64,000 nt of DNA from Actinokineospora baliensis. GTDB lineage: Bacteria; Actinomycetota; Actinomycetes; Mycobacteriales; Pseudonocardiaceae. The DNA is taken from the NCBI RefSeq assembly GCF_016907695.1, contig NZ_JAFBCK010000001.1, positions 7,118,001-7,182,000 of the forward strand, in the 5' to 3' direction. Below, in pieces: positions 51,745 through 59,867 of the stretch (the stretch's first letter is position 1; every line of letters starts with the position of its first letter). The position numbers were made by a program, and so were the translations under genes. Below the pieces are notes generated by a model, which did not search any database, was not told the origin of the DNA, and saw nothing but the letters and a program-made list of their open reading frames with translations.

Positions 51745-53615
51745 GCGGTCTCCTTCTCGTGGTCGGGGCAGGTGATGTGCCGCCACGCGCGGACCGCGTC
51801 CTGGTGGGCCTTGCTCTCCTCGACCAGTTCGGCGTAGCCGCCCGCGGAGTGCTTGAGGACCGCGAGCAGCTCGGCGGCGACGATGGCGTGCAGGTCGGCG
51901 CGCTCGGTCACCGCGAAGGGGTCGTTGACCCCCTGCCAGGCCAGCACGAGCGTGCCGACACCCGCGGTCACCGGGTCCAGGTCGGCGAGGGTCTCCTTCG
52001 CCGCGGCGAGCCGCTCGGACCAAACGGGGGCGCAGTCGGCGGCGGGCGGTGCGGGGGCGGTGGCCAGGTCACGGACGTGCTCGAGCCACTCCGCGCCGTC
52101 CGTGCTGGTCAGCGCCTCGGTCACCTTGACAGCCACCTCGCGCACCTCGCCAACCGACAACAGGTGCGGCAGCGCCCGCACGCGCGGCGGGGAGCCCGCA
52201 GGGCCCGGGTCCGCCTGGGCCAGGTAGCGGTGCACGGCGTTCCAGGACCGGAAGTGCCCAGGTGGCAGCGCGGCCAGGCGGCGGTGGAGCAGGGCCCGGG
52301 TCAGCGGGTGCATAGTGCGCCGATCGCCCGTACCCACCTCGAACAGCGCCGCGATGAGGGCCAGTTTCTCCTCGTGGGTACCCGACACCAGCACGCTCTC
52401 GCTTGACGCCAGCACCTCGGCCTCGGCCCAGTCCCGGGCGGCGGAAAGGACGGCCAGGTTGTCCGACGACGTCCCGGGGGGCGGCAGGAGCATGCCCTCG
52501 ATCAGCTCGACCACCGGGCGCGGTGCCTGCCTCGGTGCCCGGTCGTCGACCACGAGCCTGCTCAGGAGCTGTCCGGGGCAGGCGTCGTTCGGGGCGGCCG
52601 CCAGGGCGGCCCGGGCCAGCGCGGTCGTGGCACCCGGGTGGCCGCGGGTCAGCGGCCTGAGCACCTGGACCAGCCGGTCGCGCTGATCGGCGGGCACCTT
52701 CAGCGCGCTCGTCAGGTCGAACATCTCGGTGTCGGTCAGGTCGCGCAGGGGCAGGGTGACGCCAGCCGCACCCGCCGCCCGCCCGGTGGCGACGACGGTG
52801 AGCCGGGTCGGCTCCGGTCGCTCCTGCCGGTAGAGCCGCAGGAACTCCAGCGCGGGCTCGCGGTCGGCGTTGTCCAGCAGCAACACCGGGTCGAGCGACG
52901 AACCGCGCCGGGTGGTGGCCCGGACATCGGCGAGGAACGCCTCGAACAGCACCTCAACCACCCGGTCACGACCCGCGTCGCCCGCGTAGCGCCACTGGTC
53001 GTTGAGCGAGACCAGTTCCATCACCGGGTCGTTGCGCAGGCCCCGGTCCTGGTGGCCGTACCAGTGCTGACCGGCGCGCAGGGTCAGCCGCCCGCCGAAC
53101 CGACCGCTGCTGAGCCCGGCCAGCAGCACCCGGGCCATCGGTTGCAGCGCGATGGTGGGCAAGCCCAGCGCCCGCAACGGCTCGCTCAGCAGCGCGTCCA
53201 ACTGCTGCGTGAGCTCGGTGGTGTTCTTCACCCTGGCCAGCTCGCGGCGGACCTTGTCCGCCTGCGCCCGCAGGTCGTTGGCGGGCAGCGCCATGGTGGT
53301 CACCAGGCGGCCGACCACGAACCGGGAGAAGCTCCAGCGGGTGGCGAGCCTGCCGAAGTCGACGACCAGCGCCGACAGCAGGTCCAGCACGCCCGCTTCC
53401 GGCTTGAGCTCGTGGACGTCCCTGCGCACGTGCGGTTCTTCGCCGAGCCGCGCGGCGACCTCGGCGAGCACCGCGGTCCGCCCGGACCCGCCGGGGCCGA
53501 CCAGCAGCAGCGCGGGCCGCTGGCCGGGATCCGGGTCGTCCGGCAACCGCCCGTCGACCACCAACCGCACGACCCGGTCCAGCAGGTCCGCCCGTCCGAC
53601 CAAGGCCATCGGCAC
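51741..53615 (-). CDS. STAND-like ATPase with altered Walker A, partner of the membrane receptor
   Basis: 624 residues. N-terminal P-loop region ALLLVGPGGSGRTAVL: the invariant Walker A lysine is Arg46 (GPGGSGRT, 40-47). Walker B PVLLLDNADREPALEF and a sensor-like TVVATGRAAG follow, then a winged-helix-like part (LRDLTDTEMFDLTSALKV) and helices to the end. The lysine loss suggests nucleotide binding without normal hydrolysis, or partner-dependent activity. It is coupled by GTGA to the receptor gene. I interpret the pair as one system; its target is unknown. Confidence 0.75.
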   Translation of the reverse strand: MPMALVGRADLLDRVVRLVVDGRLPDDPDPGQRPALLLVGPGGSGRTAVLAEVAARLGEEPHVRRDVHELKPEAGVLDLLSALVVDFGRLATRWSFSRFVVGRLVTTMALPANDLRAQADKVRRELARVKNTTELTQQLDALLSEPLRALGLPTIALQPMARVLLAGLSSGRFGGRLTLRAGQHWYGHQDRGLRNDPVMELVSLNDQWRYAGDAGRDRVVEVLFEAFLADVRATTRRGSSLDPVLLLDNADREPALEFLRLYRQERPEPTRLTVVATGRAAGAAGVTLPLRDLTDTEMFDLTSALKVPADQRDRLVQVLRPLTRGHPGATTALARAALAAAPNDACPGQLLSRLVVDDRAPRQAPRPVVELIEGMLLPPPGTSSDNLAVLSAARDWAEAEVLASSESVLVSGTHEEKLALIAALFEVGTGDRRTMHPLTRALLHRRLAALPPGHFRSWNAVHRYLAQADPGPAGSPPRVRALPHLLSVGEVREVAVKVTEALTSTDGAEWLEHVRDLATAPAPPAADCAPVWSERLAAAKETLADLDPVTAGVGTLVLAWQGVNDPFAVTERADLHAIVAAELLAVLKHSAGGYAELVEESKAHQDAVRAWRHITCPDHEKETA

Positions 53616-53750
53616 CCCTCACGGCGTCGCGGGCCAGGCGCGCCCGTTGCCGTGAAAGACGCCGTCGGGTGTACGGGGATTACCGTCCTGGGCGAACTTC
53701 ACCCGGAAAGCCCAAAGTTCGACGATCGACGTCCCGGCCGACCGCGCTGG

Positions 53751-53900
53751 GCAGCCCCCGAATCCAGTCTACGCAAGGGGGACCGACAAAACCGGGCCGC
53801 GCAGGCGAGGCACCTGTGGACAACTCGAGTTGTCCACAGTCTGTCCAGCCGCCGAGCGCACCGACCGGCTTTCCTTCAGTAGACTGGATTCGGGGGCTGC
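53751..53900. repeat. DnaA-box inverted-repeat element, complete copy
   Basis: Two perfect 22 bp inverted arms (GCAGCCCCCGAATCCA + GTCTAC at 53751, and its exact complement at 53879) enclose a perfect 26 bp palindrome at 53814-53839 whose halves are CTGTGGACAACTC and GAGTTGTCCACAG. Each half contains TTGTCCACA, the actinomycete DnaA-box consensus. The right arm also provides TAGACT, a possible -10 sequence. It lies between the ATPase and GMC genes. Confidence 0.85.
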
Positions 53901-53914
53901 TGAGCGCGGCCCGC

Positions 53915-55363
53915 CTAGCGGGACAACAGGTCCGCGGCCCGTTCGCCGATCATGACGGCGGGGGCGTTGGTGTTGCCGGTCGGCACGGTGGGCATGACCG
54001 AGGCGTCGGCGACGGTGAGCCCGGTGAGGCCGTGGACGGCGAGGTCGGGGCCGACGACGGCGAGGGGGTCGGCGCCCATCTTGCAGGTGCCGACCTGGTG
54101 GTGGTAGGTGATCGCGGTGCGGCGGACGTACTCCTCGACGTCGGTGCCCGCCGACGGGTACAGCTCGCGGGCGCCCCACTCCTCGGCGAGGGCGGGCGCC
54201 GCGCCGAGGCGGCGGCACTGCTCGACGGAGGCGATGAGGCTGGCGAGGTCGTCGGGGTGCTCGAGGGCGGCGAGGTCGATCAGCGGCTCGTCGGCGACGC
54301 CGGGGCCCGACAGGCGCAGGCTGCCCCGGCTGCGCGGCGTCACCATGCCCGCCATCAGCGAGAACCCGGTGGGCGGCCCGGACATCCACGGCTCGTACAT
54401 CGGCACGCTGAAGTGGATCGGCTGCGTGTCCGGCAGCGCCAGGTCCGGCCTGCTGCGCCAGAACAGGTGCGTCTGGGTCACCGAGCGGCCGCTCACCGGC
54501 GGTTCGACCTCGCGGCGGTCGGTCGCGAAGATCACCGGGGACAGCAGGTGGTCGTGCAAGTTCTCGCCGACCCCGGGCAGGTCGGCCACCACGTCGATCC
54601 CCAGCACGCGCAGGTCACCCGCGGGCCCGACCCCGCTGCGGAGCAGGATCGTGGGGGACGCGAGCGCACCAGCCGACAGCACCACCCGGTCGGCGCGCAA
54701 CTCCCGCAGCTCACCATCGACCTCGGCGAGCACACCGACCGCGCGAGTGCCTTCGAACAGCACGCGGTGCACGATTGATCCCGTGTGGACGGTGAACAAA
54801 GGACTATCGAGGATCGGCTCCCCGTAAGCGATCCAGGTGTTGATGCGACGACCGTCGCGGGCGGTGATCTGCTCGACCGACACGCCGTCGAGCTCACCCG
54901 CGTTGTAGTCGGGGTTGAACCCGATCCCGATCTGCACCGCTGCGTCCACAATGGACCGCTGGATGGGGTGCAGCGGTTCGTTGGCGGTGACCGGGAGCAG
55001 GTCGTTCTCGATCCGCTCGTACACCGCCCGCACGTCCGCCCACGCCCACCCCGGCTGCCCCCACCCGTCGTAGTCGGCGGCGGCACCGCGGACCCAGATC
55101 ATCGCGTTGAGCGCGTGCGACCCGCCGAGCACCTTGCCGCGCGGCAGGTGCAGGCGGCGGTTGGCGGCGTGCGGCTGCGGCACGGTGTGGTGGTCCCAGT
55201 CCTGCGGCCCGTGCCACAGCTCCCCCGCGCGCGCCGGGTCGTGGATGGCCGGGTTGGTGTCCCGGTCGCCCGCCTCCAGCAGCGTGACCCGCGCCCCCGC
55301 GTCGACCAGCCGCCGCGCCACGACCGAGCCCGCCGAGCCCGCTCCGACCACGATGACGTCCAT
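53915..55363 (-). CDS. GMC-family FAD oxidoreductase (choline dehydrogenase-like)
   Basis: 482 residues from ATG 55363. FAD-binding VVGAGSAGSVVARRL at residues 5-19, the GMC signature 1 (KVLGGSHALNAMIWVRG) near 85-101, signature 2 (GALASPTILLRSGVG) near 245, catalytic His422 (YHHQVGTCKMG) and the second catalytic region PTGNTNAP. These enzymes oxidise alcohols, sugars or choline. A 32-residue membrane peptide gene lies 133 bases upstream on the same strand. No aldehyde dehydrogenase or transporter is adjacent, so the substrate is open. Confidence 0.88.
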   Translation of the reverse strand: MDVIVVGAGSAGSVVARRLVDAGARVTLLEAGDRDTNPAIHDPARAGELWHGPQDWDHHTVPQPHAANRRLHLPRGKVLGGSHALNAMIWVRGAAADYDGWGQPGWAWADVRAVYERIENDLLPVTANEPLHPIQRSIVDAAVQIGIGFNPDYNAGELDGVSVEQITARDGRRINTWIAYGEPILDSPLFTVHTGSIVHRVLFEGTRAVGVLAEVDGELRELRADRVVLSAGALASPTILLRSGVGPAGDLRVLGIDVVADLPGVGENLHDHLLSPVIFATDRREVEPPVSGRSVTQTHLFWRSRPDLALPDTQPIHFSVPMYEPWMSGPPTGFSLMAGMVTPRSRGSLRLSGPGVADEPLIDLAALEHPDDLASLIASVEQCRRLGAAPALAEEWGARELYPSAGTDVEEYVRRTAITYHHQVGTCKMGADPLAVVGPDLAVHGLTGLTVADASVMPTVPTGNTNAPAVMIGERAADLLSR

Positions 55364-55496
55364 GTGCCCGCCCTTCCCTGTGTGCGTGGCCACAGCTTGG
55401 CAACGGCGCACCCGCCCCGGCTGCCCCCGGAGCGGATCGATTCGCCAGCGGACAACGACCGTGCGGCGCCGGACAACACCGGGCGGTCACGCTCGG

Positions 55497-55595
55497 TCAC
55501 GACAGGGTGCCGAGCACCCAGCCCGTGATGAACCCGATGACCAGCAGCCACAGCCCGAACCGGGCCGCCTGCCCCGGTGAGAACAACATCGCCAT
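55497..55595 (-). CDS. Very small membrane peptide, 32 residues
   Basis: ATG 55595 with GAGGAGGGG just ahead is a strong translation start. The product MAMLFSPGQAARFG followed by LWLLVIGFITGWVLGTL is one membrane helix with a short cytoplasmic head. It is too short for most gene finders. It is divergent from the paralogue gene at 55778, with the GGGTTTCC inverted repeat between them, and upstream of the GMC gene. A similar arrangement with a 17-residue peptide recurs at 59642. Possible roles: regulatory peptide, toxin-like membrane peptide or signal; all inference. Confidence 0.6.
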   Translation of the reverse strand: MAMLFSPGQAARFGLWLLVIGFITGWVLGTLS

Positions 55596-55662
55596 CTCGC
55601 CCCTCCTCGACCAGCCGGATCCCGACGCTTCTCATGGTGGCGCGCCGGGGTGGGGGTGCCGA

Positions 55663-55703
55663 GGGGTTTCCTGTCGCCTGGGCGGTGCCTGGCCGGGAAA
55701 CCC
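55663..55703. promoter_or_regulatory. Shared inverted-repeat element, locus 1
   Basis: GGGGTTTCC at 55663 and GGGAAACCC at 55695 face each other 32 bases apart, with TGT and CCTGGG and GTGCC between in the same order as at 59723-59764. It lies in the divergent region between the small peptide gene and the DUF-type gene, so it is probably the control site of both. Confidence 0.65.
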
Positions 55704-55777
55704 GCGCGGCATGACAAGTGCCGGACAACTCCTGGTCAACTGGACACGCGGCGGCCGAGGCCCGGTTCAATCGGACC

Positions 55778-56659
55778 GTGCACCCACTAGCCGCCGACCT
55801 CAGGACGCTGCGCCGGGGCAGGGCCGTGCACGCGACCCCGCTGCCGCCGCGCCTGGGCCCCGCGCTGCGCGCCCTGTGCGCCGTCACCCCCGCCGACGAC
55901 GACGTCGCCGCCCGCACCAAGGTGGTCGACACGCTCACCGAGCTCGCCGAGAAGCTCCCCGACGACCTCCGCCTCTGCTTCACCGCGGCGTTCGCCCTGT
56001 CCGAGGAGACCCGCCAGCCCTTCTACGTCGACCGGCTGGCCTGGGCGGGCGCCCAGCTCAGCCGGGAGAGCCGCACCATCCGCCGCCGGGTGGACGAGAG
56101 CATCCACACCGTCAGCCAGCTGGCCGGGTCGCGGCCCCGGCCGAGCTGGCACACCGAGGAGCTGCGCACGGTGGTCACGCTGACCGCCGAGCCCGAGGTG
56201 TTCGAGTTCCGCAGGCTGGTCGCCGACACCGAGATCACCGACGTCGACCTGGGCTGGTCGACCAAGGCCGGGGTCGAGGACCTGGCGATAGACCTGATCC
56301 ACGGCGGCGTCCTGACCGACCGCGTCCGCAAGGCCCGCAACCGCGTCGCCACCACGGTCCGGCTCCCGGTGCCGTTGCGCGCGGGCCAGATCCACGACCT
56401 AGCCGTGCGACTGCGCCCCCGACCGATGCACCGGCACTACGTGTGCACGCCGCACACCCGCTGCCAGCTGTTCACGCTGCGCGTGGCGTTCTCATTGGCG
56501 GACGTGCCGGACCAGGTCCTGCTGCTCGACGGCGTGCCACCGGGCGAGGTGGAGGACGACCTGGCCGCCCACCACCAGCTGCCCGTGGATGGAACAGGGC
56601 AGATCACCGTGACCTTCACCGACCTGACGCCGCACCTGTCCTACGGCCTGCGCTGGTAG
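55778..56659 (+). CDS. Protein of unknown function, paralogue of the gene at 59868
   Basis: 293 residues from GTG 55778; a longer form could start at GTG 55718. Residues 1-130 are helical (TKVVDTLTELAEKLPDDLRL; ESRTIRRRVDESIHTVSQLA). The second half, starting at SWHTEELRTVVTLT, is a beta-rich domain ending VTFTDLTPHLSYGLRW. The paralogue shows the same plan (RTIQRRADEVVYLVAELA; PWHTKRLQVRLVL; FTNLRPARSYGIGW). No catalytic motif, signal peptide or membrane helix is visible; it looks like a cytoplasmic sensor or effector. A DnaA-type box stands four bases after its stop. Confidence 0.75.
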   Translation: MHPLAADLRTLRRGRAVHATPLPPRLGPALRALCAVTPADDDVAARTKVVDTLTELAEKLPDDLRLCFTAAFALSEETRQPFYVDRLAWAGAQLSRESRTIRRRVDESIHTVSQLAGSRPRPSWHTEELRTVVTLTAEPEVFEFRRLVADTEITDVDLGWSTKAGVEDLAIDLIHGGVLTDRVRKARNRVATTVRLPVPLRAGQIHDLAVRLRPRPMHRHYVCTPHTRCQLFTLRVAFSLADVPDQVLLLDGVPPGEVEDDLAAHHQLPVDGTGQITVTFTDLTPHLSYGLRW

Positions 56660-56729
56660 CCCTTGTCCACAACGGCCCTTTTCTTCCCCAGCCGCGACTT
56701 TCAGCCTGGGCCACGGGGTGGGGCGCTCG

Positions 56730-57314
56730 GTAGGCTGGATTCGGGGGCTGCTGGGAGCGGTTCGATCTTGTGCGCTTTCGTTGGCTCGCGGCCCAACCGG
56801 CCCGCCGCGACAGCCACGTGCTCCTGACCACCGGAACCTTGTCGCGCACCTGAGCGAGTACCGGTTGGTGTCGCGGGCGAACAGCAGGCCGGACAAGGCT
56901 TCGAGAACCCAGGCGCGTGCTGAGCAGCCCCCGAATCCAGCCTACTCGCGGGGACTGGCACTTCGGCGAGCCGAGCGAGGTGCCTGTGGACAACTCCGCG
57001 CGCAGCCTCAGGCAGGCAGTACCCGGCAAGATCAAGTGTCGCGAGCAGCCCCCGAATCCATTCTACGCAAGGGGAATCGGGGAACGCACATGGCGGACGG
57101 CGGCCTGTGGACAACGTCCGGGCACGGCTGCGGCGGGACGCAGAGCCCGCAAGATCGACTGTGCTGAGCTCCCCCCGAATCCAGGGTACGCGGGGAAGGT
57201 GGAGGATCGGGGTACGCCGGGGAGGGCTGTGGACAACCCGGAGTTGTCCACAAGGGACCGACCGCGGGAAAGCACCAGCCGGGTTCGCTCGCGTAGAATG
57301 GATTCGGGGGCGAC
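56730..57314. repeat. Cluster of DnaA-box inverted-repeat elements
   Basis: The 680-base gap 56660-57339 has no gene but holds four arms of the GCAGCCCCCGAATCCA type: inverted at 56730, direct at 56924, 57045 and (shortened) 57168, and inverted again at 57293. Between them lie DnaA boxes TTGTCCACA or its complement at 56663, 56984, 57106, 57228 and 57244. The arms at 56730 and 56924 are perfect complements over 22 bases, as are those at 57045 and 57293 apart from the last three. It looks like several nested or eroded copies of the 53751 element. Confidence 0.8.
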
Positions 57315-57339
57315 TCAGCACAGTCGATCATGGCCACGG

Positions 57340-59517
57340 TCAGCCGGAGGCCAGGGAGCGGCGGACCTTCTCCTCTCCCAGCACCTCCGGCAGCAGCCGC
57401 GTCTCCTGTCGGTCCGCTTCCCCCCAGTGCGCCCGCGAAGCCGCGACGTCCCCTCGCACCGCGGCGACGTTGCCCAACCCCGTCAGTGCGCGGGCCAGTT
57501 CGTAAGCGCTGCCCGCCAGTTCCGCCAAGCCGCACGCCTCCCGGTATAGGCGCACCGCCTCGTCGAGTCTGCCCGCGTTGTAGTGGATCCAGGCCAGGCA
57601 GTTGAGGGCCATCAGCACGTCCACCGGTTGCTGGTCGGGTTGTGCCCGCGCGCGTTCCGCGTGTTCGAGCGCCTCGTCATACCGTTCCAGCATGGTCAGG
57701 GCCAGGGCGATCCCGCGGGAGGCGATGGCCACGTTCCGCATCCGCCCGGCGGTCCGGTACGCGGCGAGCGCCTCCTCGAGGTCGTGCGCGGTCACCTCGG
57801 GTTCGCCGTGGTAGAGGCGGGCCCAGGCGAGGCTGGACAGGGCGTCGGTGCGGCCCCAGGTGTTGCGGGCGGCGGTGAAGGCCGCCAGGGCGCGTTCGTG
57901 GCAGGAGATGGCGTCGGTGATGCGGCCCGCGTCGATGTAGGCCATGCCCAGGTTGTTGAGGATCATGCCGGTGGCCGACAGGTCACCTAGGGCGTCGGTG
58001 GCGTCGAGGGCCCGGGTGTGGGTGGCCAGCCAGGGCTCGTAGAGCTTGTCGCGGAAGAAGAAGGCGCGGAGGACGAAGGCGAGCTGCCAGCACGCCGTGT
58101 GCAGTTCGCGGGTCGCGGCCAGGTCGACGACGCGTTCGAGGGTGGGCCACTGGGCCCGCAGCCAGGTCAGGGCCGCCTCTGGGTCGGCGAAGGGCGGCAG
58201 CGGGGTGTGGTCGATCGCGGGGCGGTAGCGGGACGGTTCGAGGGTCTTGTCGGCGGCTATGACCTTGGCCAAGGCGTAGTCGACTAGGCGGACCACTGCG
58301 ACCGCTTGGCCCTCCTCGGCGGGTTTGGCGTGCCGGGCGGCGAAGGCGCGCACTAGGTCGTGCACCCCGATGTGGCCTACGTCGTCGACGGTGATCAGGC
58401 TGGCGTCGTGCAGGCGGTCGAGTAGGACCTCGGCCTCGCCTATAGGCAGAGCGGCCATTGCCTCGACAGCAGGGACCTCCAGCACGGGACCGGGATGCAC
58501 GGCCAGCAGCCCGAACAAAGCGCGCTCCTTGTCGGTCAGTGCTGCGTAGGACACGGCGAAGGCCGCGGCGACCGCGCGTTCACCGTCGTCGAGGGCGAGC
58601 AGGCGGGTTCGTTCGTCGGCGAGGCGGTCGCGCAGCCGGGCGCCCGTGCCCGACGCCAAGCGGGCGGCGGCGATGCGGATCGCCAGCGGCAGGTACCCGC
58701 AGAGGGCGGCGATCTCCTCGGCCTCCGCGGCGGCGGGCGCCCGGTTCCCGGCGACCGAGCGCAGCAGGGCGACCGCGTCGGCGGGCTCGAGCATGTCCAG
58801 CGGGATGTGCCAGGCCTCGTCGAGCGCGGGCAGCCTGCCGCGGCTGGTGATCAGCACCCGGCAGCCGTCCTCGGCGGGCAGCAGCGGGCGCACCTGCGCC
58901 GCGGTGGCGACGTTGTCGAACACCAGCAGCATCCGCCGACCGCGCAGCAGGTCGCGCAGCAGGTTCGAGCGGCCGTCCACATCGGGCGGGACGCGCTCGG
59001 AGGCGACGCCGAGCAGGCTGAGCAGCGCGTGCGATGCCTCCAGCGGGTGCACGGGGGTCGCGCCGGGGGTGTGGCCGCGCAGGTCGAGGAACACCGACCC
59101 GTCCGGGAAGGAGTCCTCGGCGTCGCGGGCCGCGCTGACGGCCACCGTGGTCTTGCCGACCCCGGCCAGGCCGTGCACCACGCACATCCGGACGAAGTCG
59201 CCGTGCAGCACGGAGGACAGCTGGTCGAGCACGTCCGCGCGGCCGACCAGGTGACCGGTGGCGTCCGGCAGCCCGTGCAGCCCGGGCCCGGTCCCCGCTC
59301 GCGCGGGCCGGTCCGGTTCGTCGAGCAGGGCGAGCAGGGCGCCACCGGCGTCGAGGGCCGCGTCGCAGGCGGCCGCGATCTCGCGGCTCGCCCTGCCCTT
59401 CCCCGTTTCGATCTTGCTGAGGTAGCCGCGGCTGATGAAGGCGGCGTCGGCCAGCGCCGACAGCGACATGCCCTTGGCGTGCCTGCCGCGCCGCAGAGCG
59501 GTTCCGAACTCGGTCAT
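57340..59517 (-). CDS. HTH-NB-ARC-TPR transcriptional regulator
   Basis: 725 residues from ATG 59517. An XRE-type helix-turn-helix (residues 4-55; LADAAFISRGYLSKIETGKG) is followed by an NB-ARC ATPase with Walker A GLAGVGKT at 116-123, Walker B MLLVFDNVATA, RNBS-like VLITSRGRLPAL and the GYLPLAIRIAAARL motif. From about residue 430 there are TPR repeats (ILNNLGMAYIDAGRITDAIS; LNCLAWIHYNAGRLDEAVRL). It would bind DNA and oligomerise in response to a signal and ATP. The 17-residue peptide gene lies 71 bases upstream on the same strand, so the two probably share a transcript. It sits between the two paralogue modules and may control both. Confidence 0.88.
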   Translation of the reverse strand: MTEFGTALRRGRHAKGMSLSALADAAFISRGYLSKIETGKGRASREIAAACDAALDAGGALLALLDEPDRPARAGTGPGLHGLPDATGHLVGRADVLDQLSSVLHGDFVRMCVVHGLAGVGKTTVAVSAARDAEDSFPDGSVFLDLRGHTPGATPVHPLEASHALLSLLGVASERVPPDVDGRSNLLRDLLRGRRMLLVFDNVATAAQVRPLLPAEDGCRVLITSRGRLPALDEAWHIPLDMLEPADAVALLRSVAGNRAPAAAEAEEIAALCGYLPLAIRIAAARLASGTGARLRDRLADERTRLLALDDGERAVAAAFAVSYAALTDKERALFGLLAVHPGPVLEVPAVEAMAALPIGEAEVLLDRLHDASLITVDDVGHIGVHDLVRAFAARHAKPAEEGQAVAVVRLVDYALAKVIAADKTLEPSRYRPAIDHTPLPPFADPEAALTWLRAQWPTLERVVDLAATRELHTACWQLAFVLRAFFFRDKLYEPWLATHTRALDATDALGDLSATGMILNNLGMAYIDAGRITDAISCHERALAAFTAARNTWGRTDALSSLAWARLYHGEPEVTAHDLEEALAAYRTAGRMRNVAIASRGIALALTMLERYDEALEHAERARAQPDQQPVDVLMALNCLAWIHYNAGRLDEAVRLYREACGLAELAGSAYELARALTGLGNVAAVRGDVAASRAHWGEADRQETRLLPEVLGEEKVRRSLASG

Positions 59518-59588
59518 GGCTCCTGGTTCTCGATCCGGCGGCTGGTCCCACCCGGGGGCCGGTCGCGGCCGCCCCCGGGTGGTCGCGG

Positions 59589-59642
59589 TCATCCGAGCAG
59601 ACCGACGGCCAGCAGCACAATGGTGACGTAGTGGGTGTGCAC
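59589..59642 (-). CDS. Tiny hydrophobic peptide, 17 residues, upstream of the NB-ARC regulator
   Basis: GTG 59642 is preceded by GGAGGGGGGAG, a very strong ribosome binding site, and the frame encodes MHTHYVTIVLLAVGLLG before TGA. It could be a leader peptide, a signalling peptide sensed by the NB-ARC protein, or a counterpart of the 32-residue peptide at 55595, since both are divergent from paralogous genes across the same inverted repeat. Without expression data it could also be fortuitous, but the ribosome binding site argues otherwise. Confidence 0.5.
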   Translation of the reverse strand: MHTHYVTIVLLAVGLLG

Positions 59643-59722
59643 CGGTCTCCCCCCTCCATTGTCTTGGCGTTGCCGGTAAATCCGACACACCAATGGTCTT
59701 CCGGAACGGCGGGGTGGCGACA

Positions 59723-59764
59723 GGGGTTTCCTGTTTCCTGGGTTTTCCGGTGCCGGGAAACCCC
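59723..59764. promoter_or_regulatory. Shared inverted-repeat element, locus 2
   Basis: CAGGGGTTTCC and GGGAAACCCCTG form a near-perfect inverted repeat with starts of the cores (59723 and 59755) exactly 32 bases apart, as in locus 1. Extra half-sites (TTTCCTGGG, GGTTTCCC at 59771) lie within and after it. A TACACT -10-like hexamer at 59830 stands between it and the downstream gene. Confidence 0.65.
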
Positions 59765-59867
59765 TGGCGCGGTTTCCCGGTCGGAACGTGAAATGGGGTG
59801 CGGGAATTCGCGCGCGGCGCCGTACTGGGTACACTCGGGTGCCCGCCGGGGGAGATGGGGGTGAGCG

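Noticed and set aside
53751..53900. Insertion sequence based on the 22 bp inverted ends
   Set aside because: Only 150 bp long with no transposase and no noticed target duplication; a MITE-like origin remains possible but unproven.
53751..57314. Chromosomal replication origin because of the many TTGTCCACA boxes
   Set aside because: No dnaA, dnaN, gyrase or parAB genes are near, boxes come in repeated inverted elements rather than a single dense cluster, and similar units occur around 28 kb. A titration or mobile-element role fits better.
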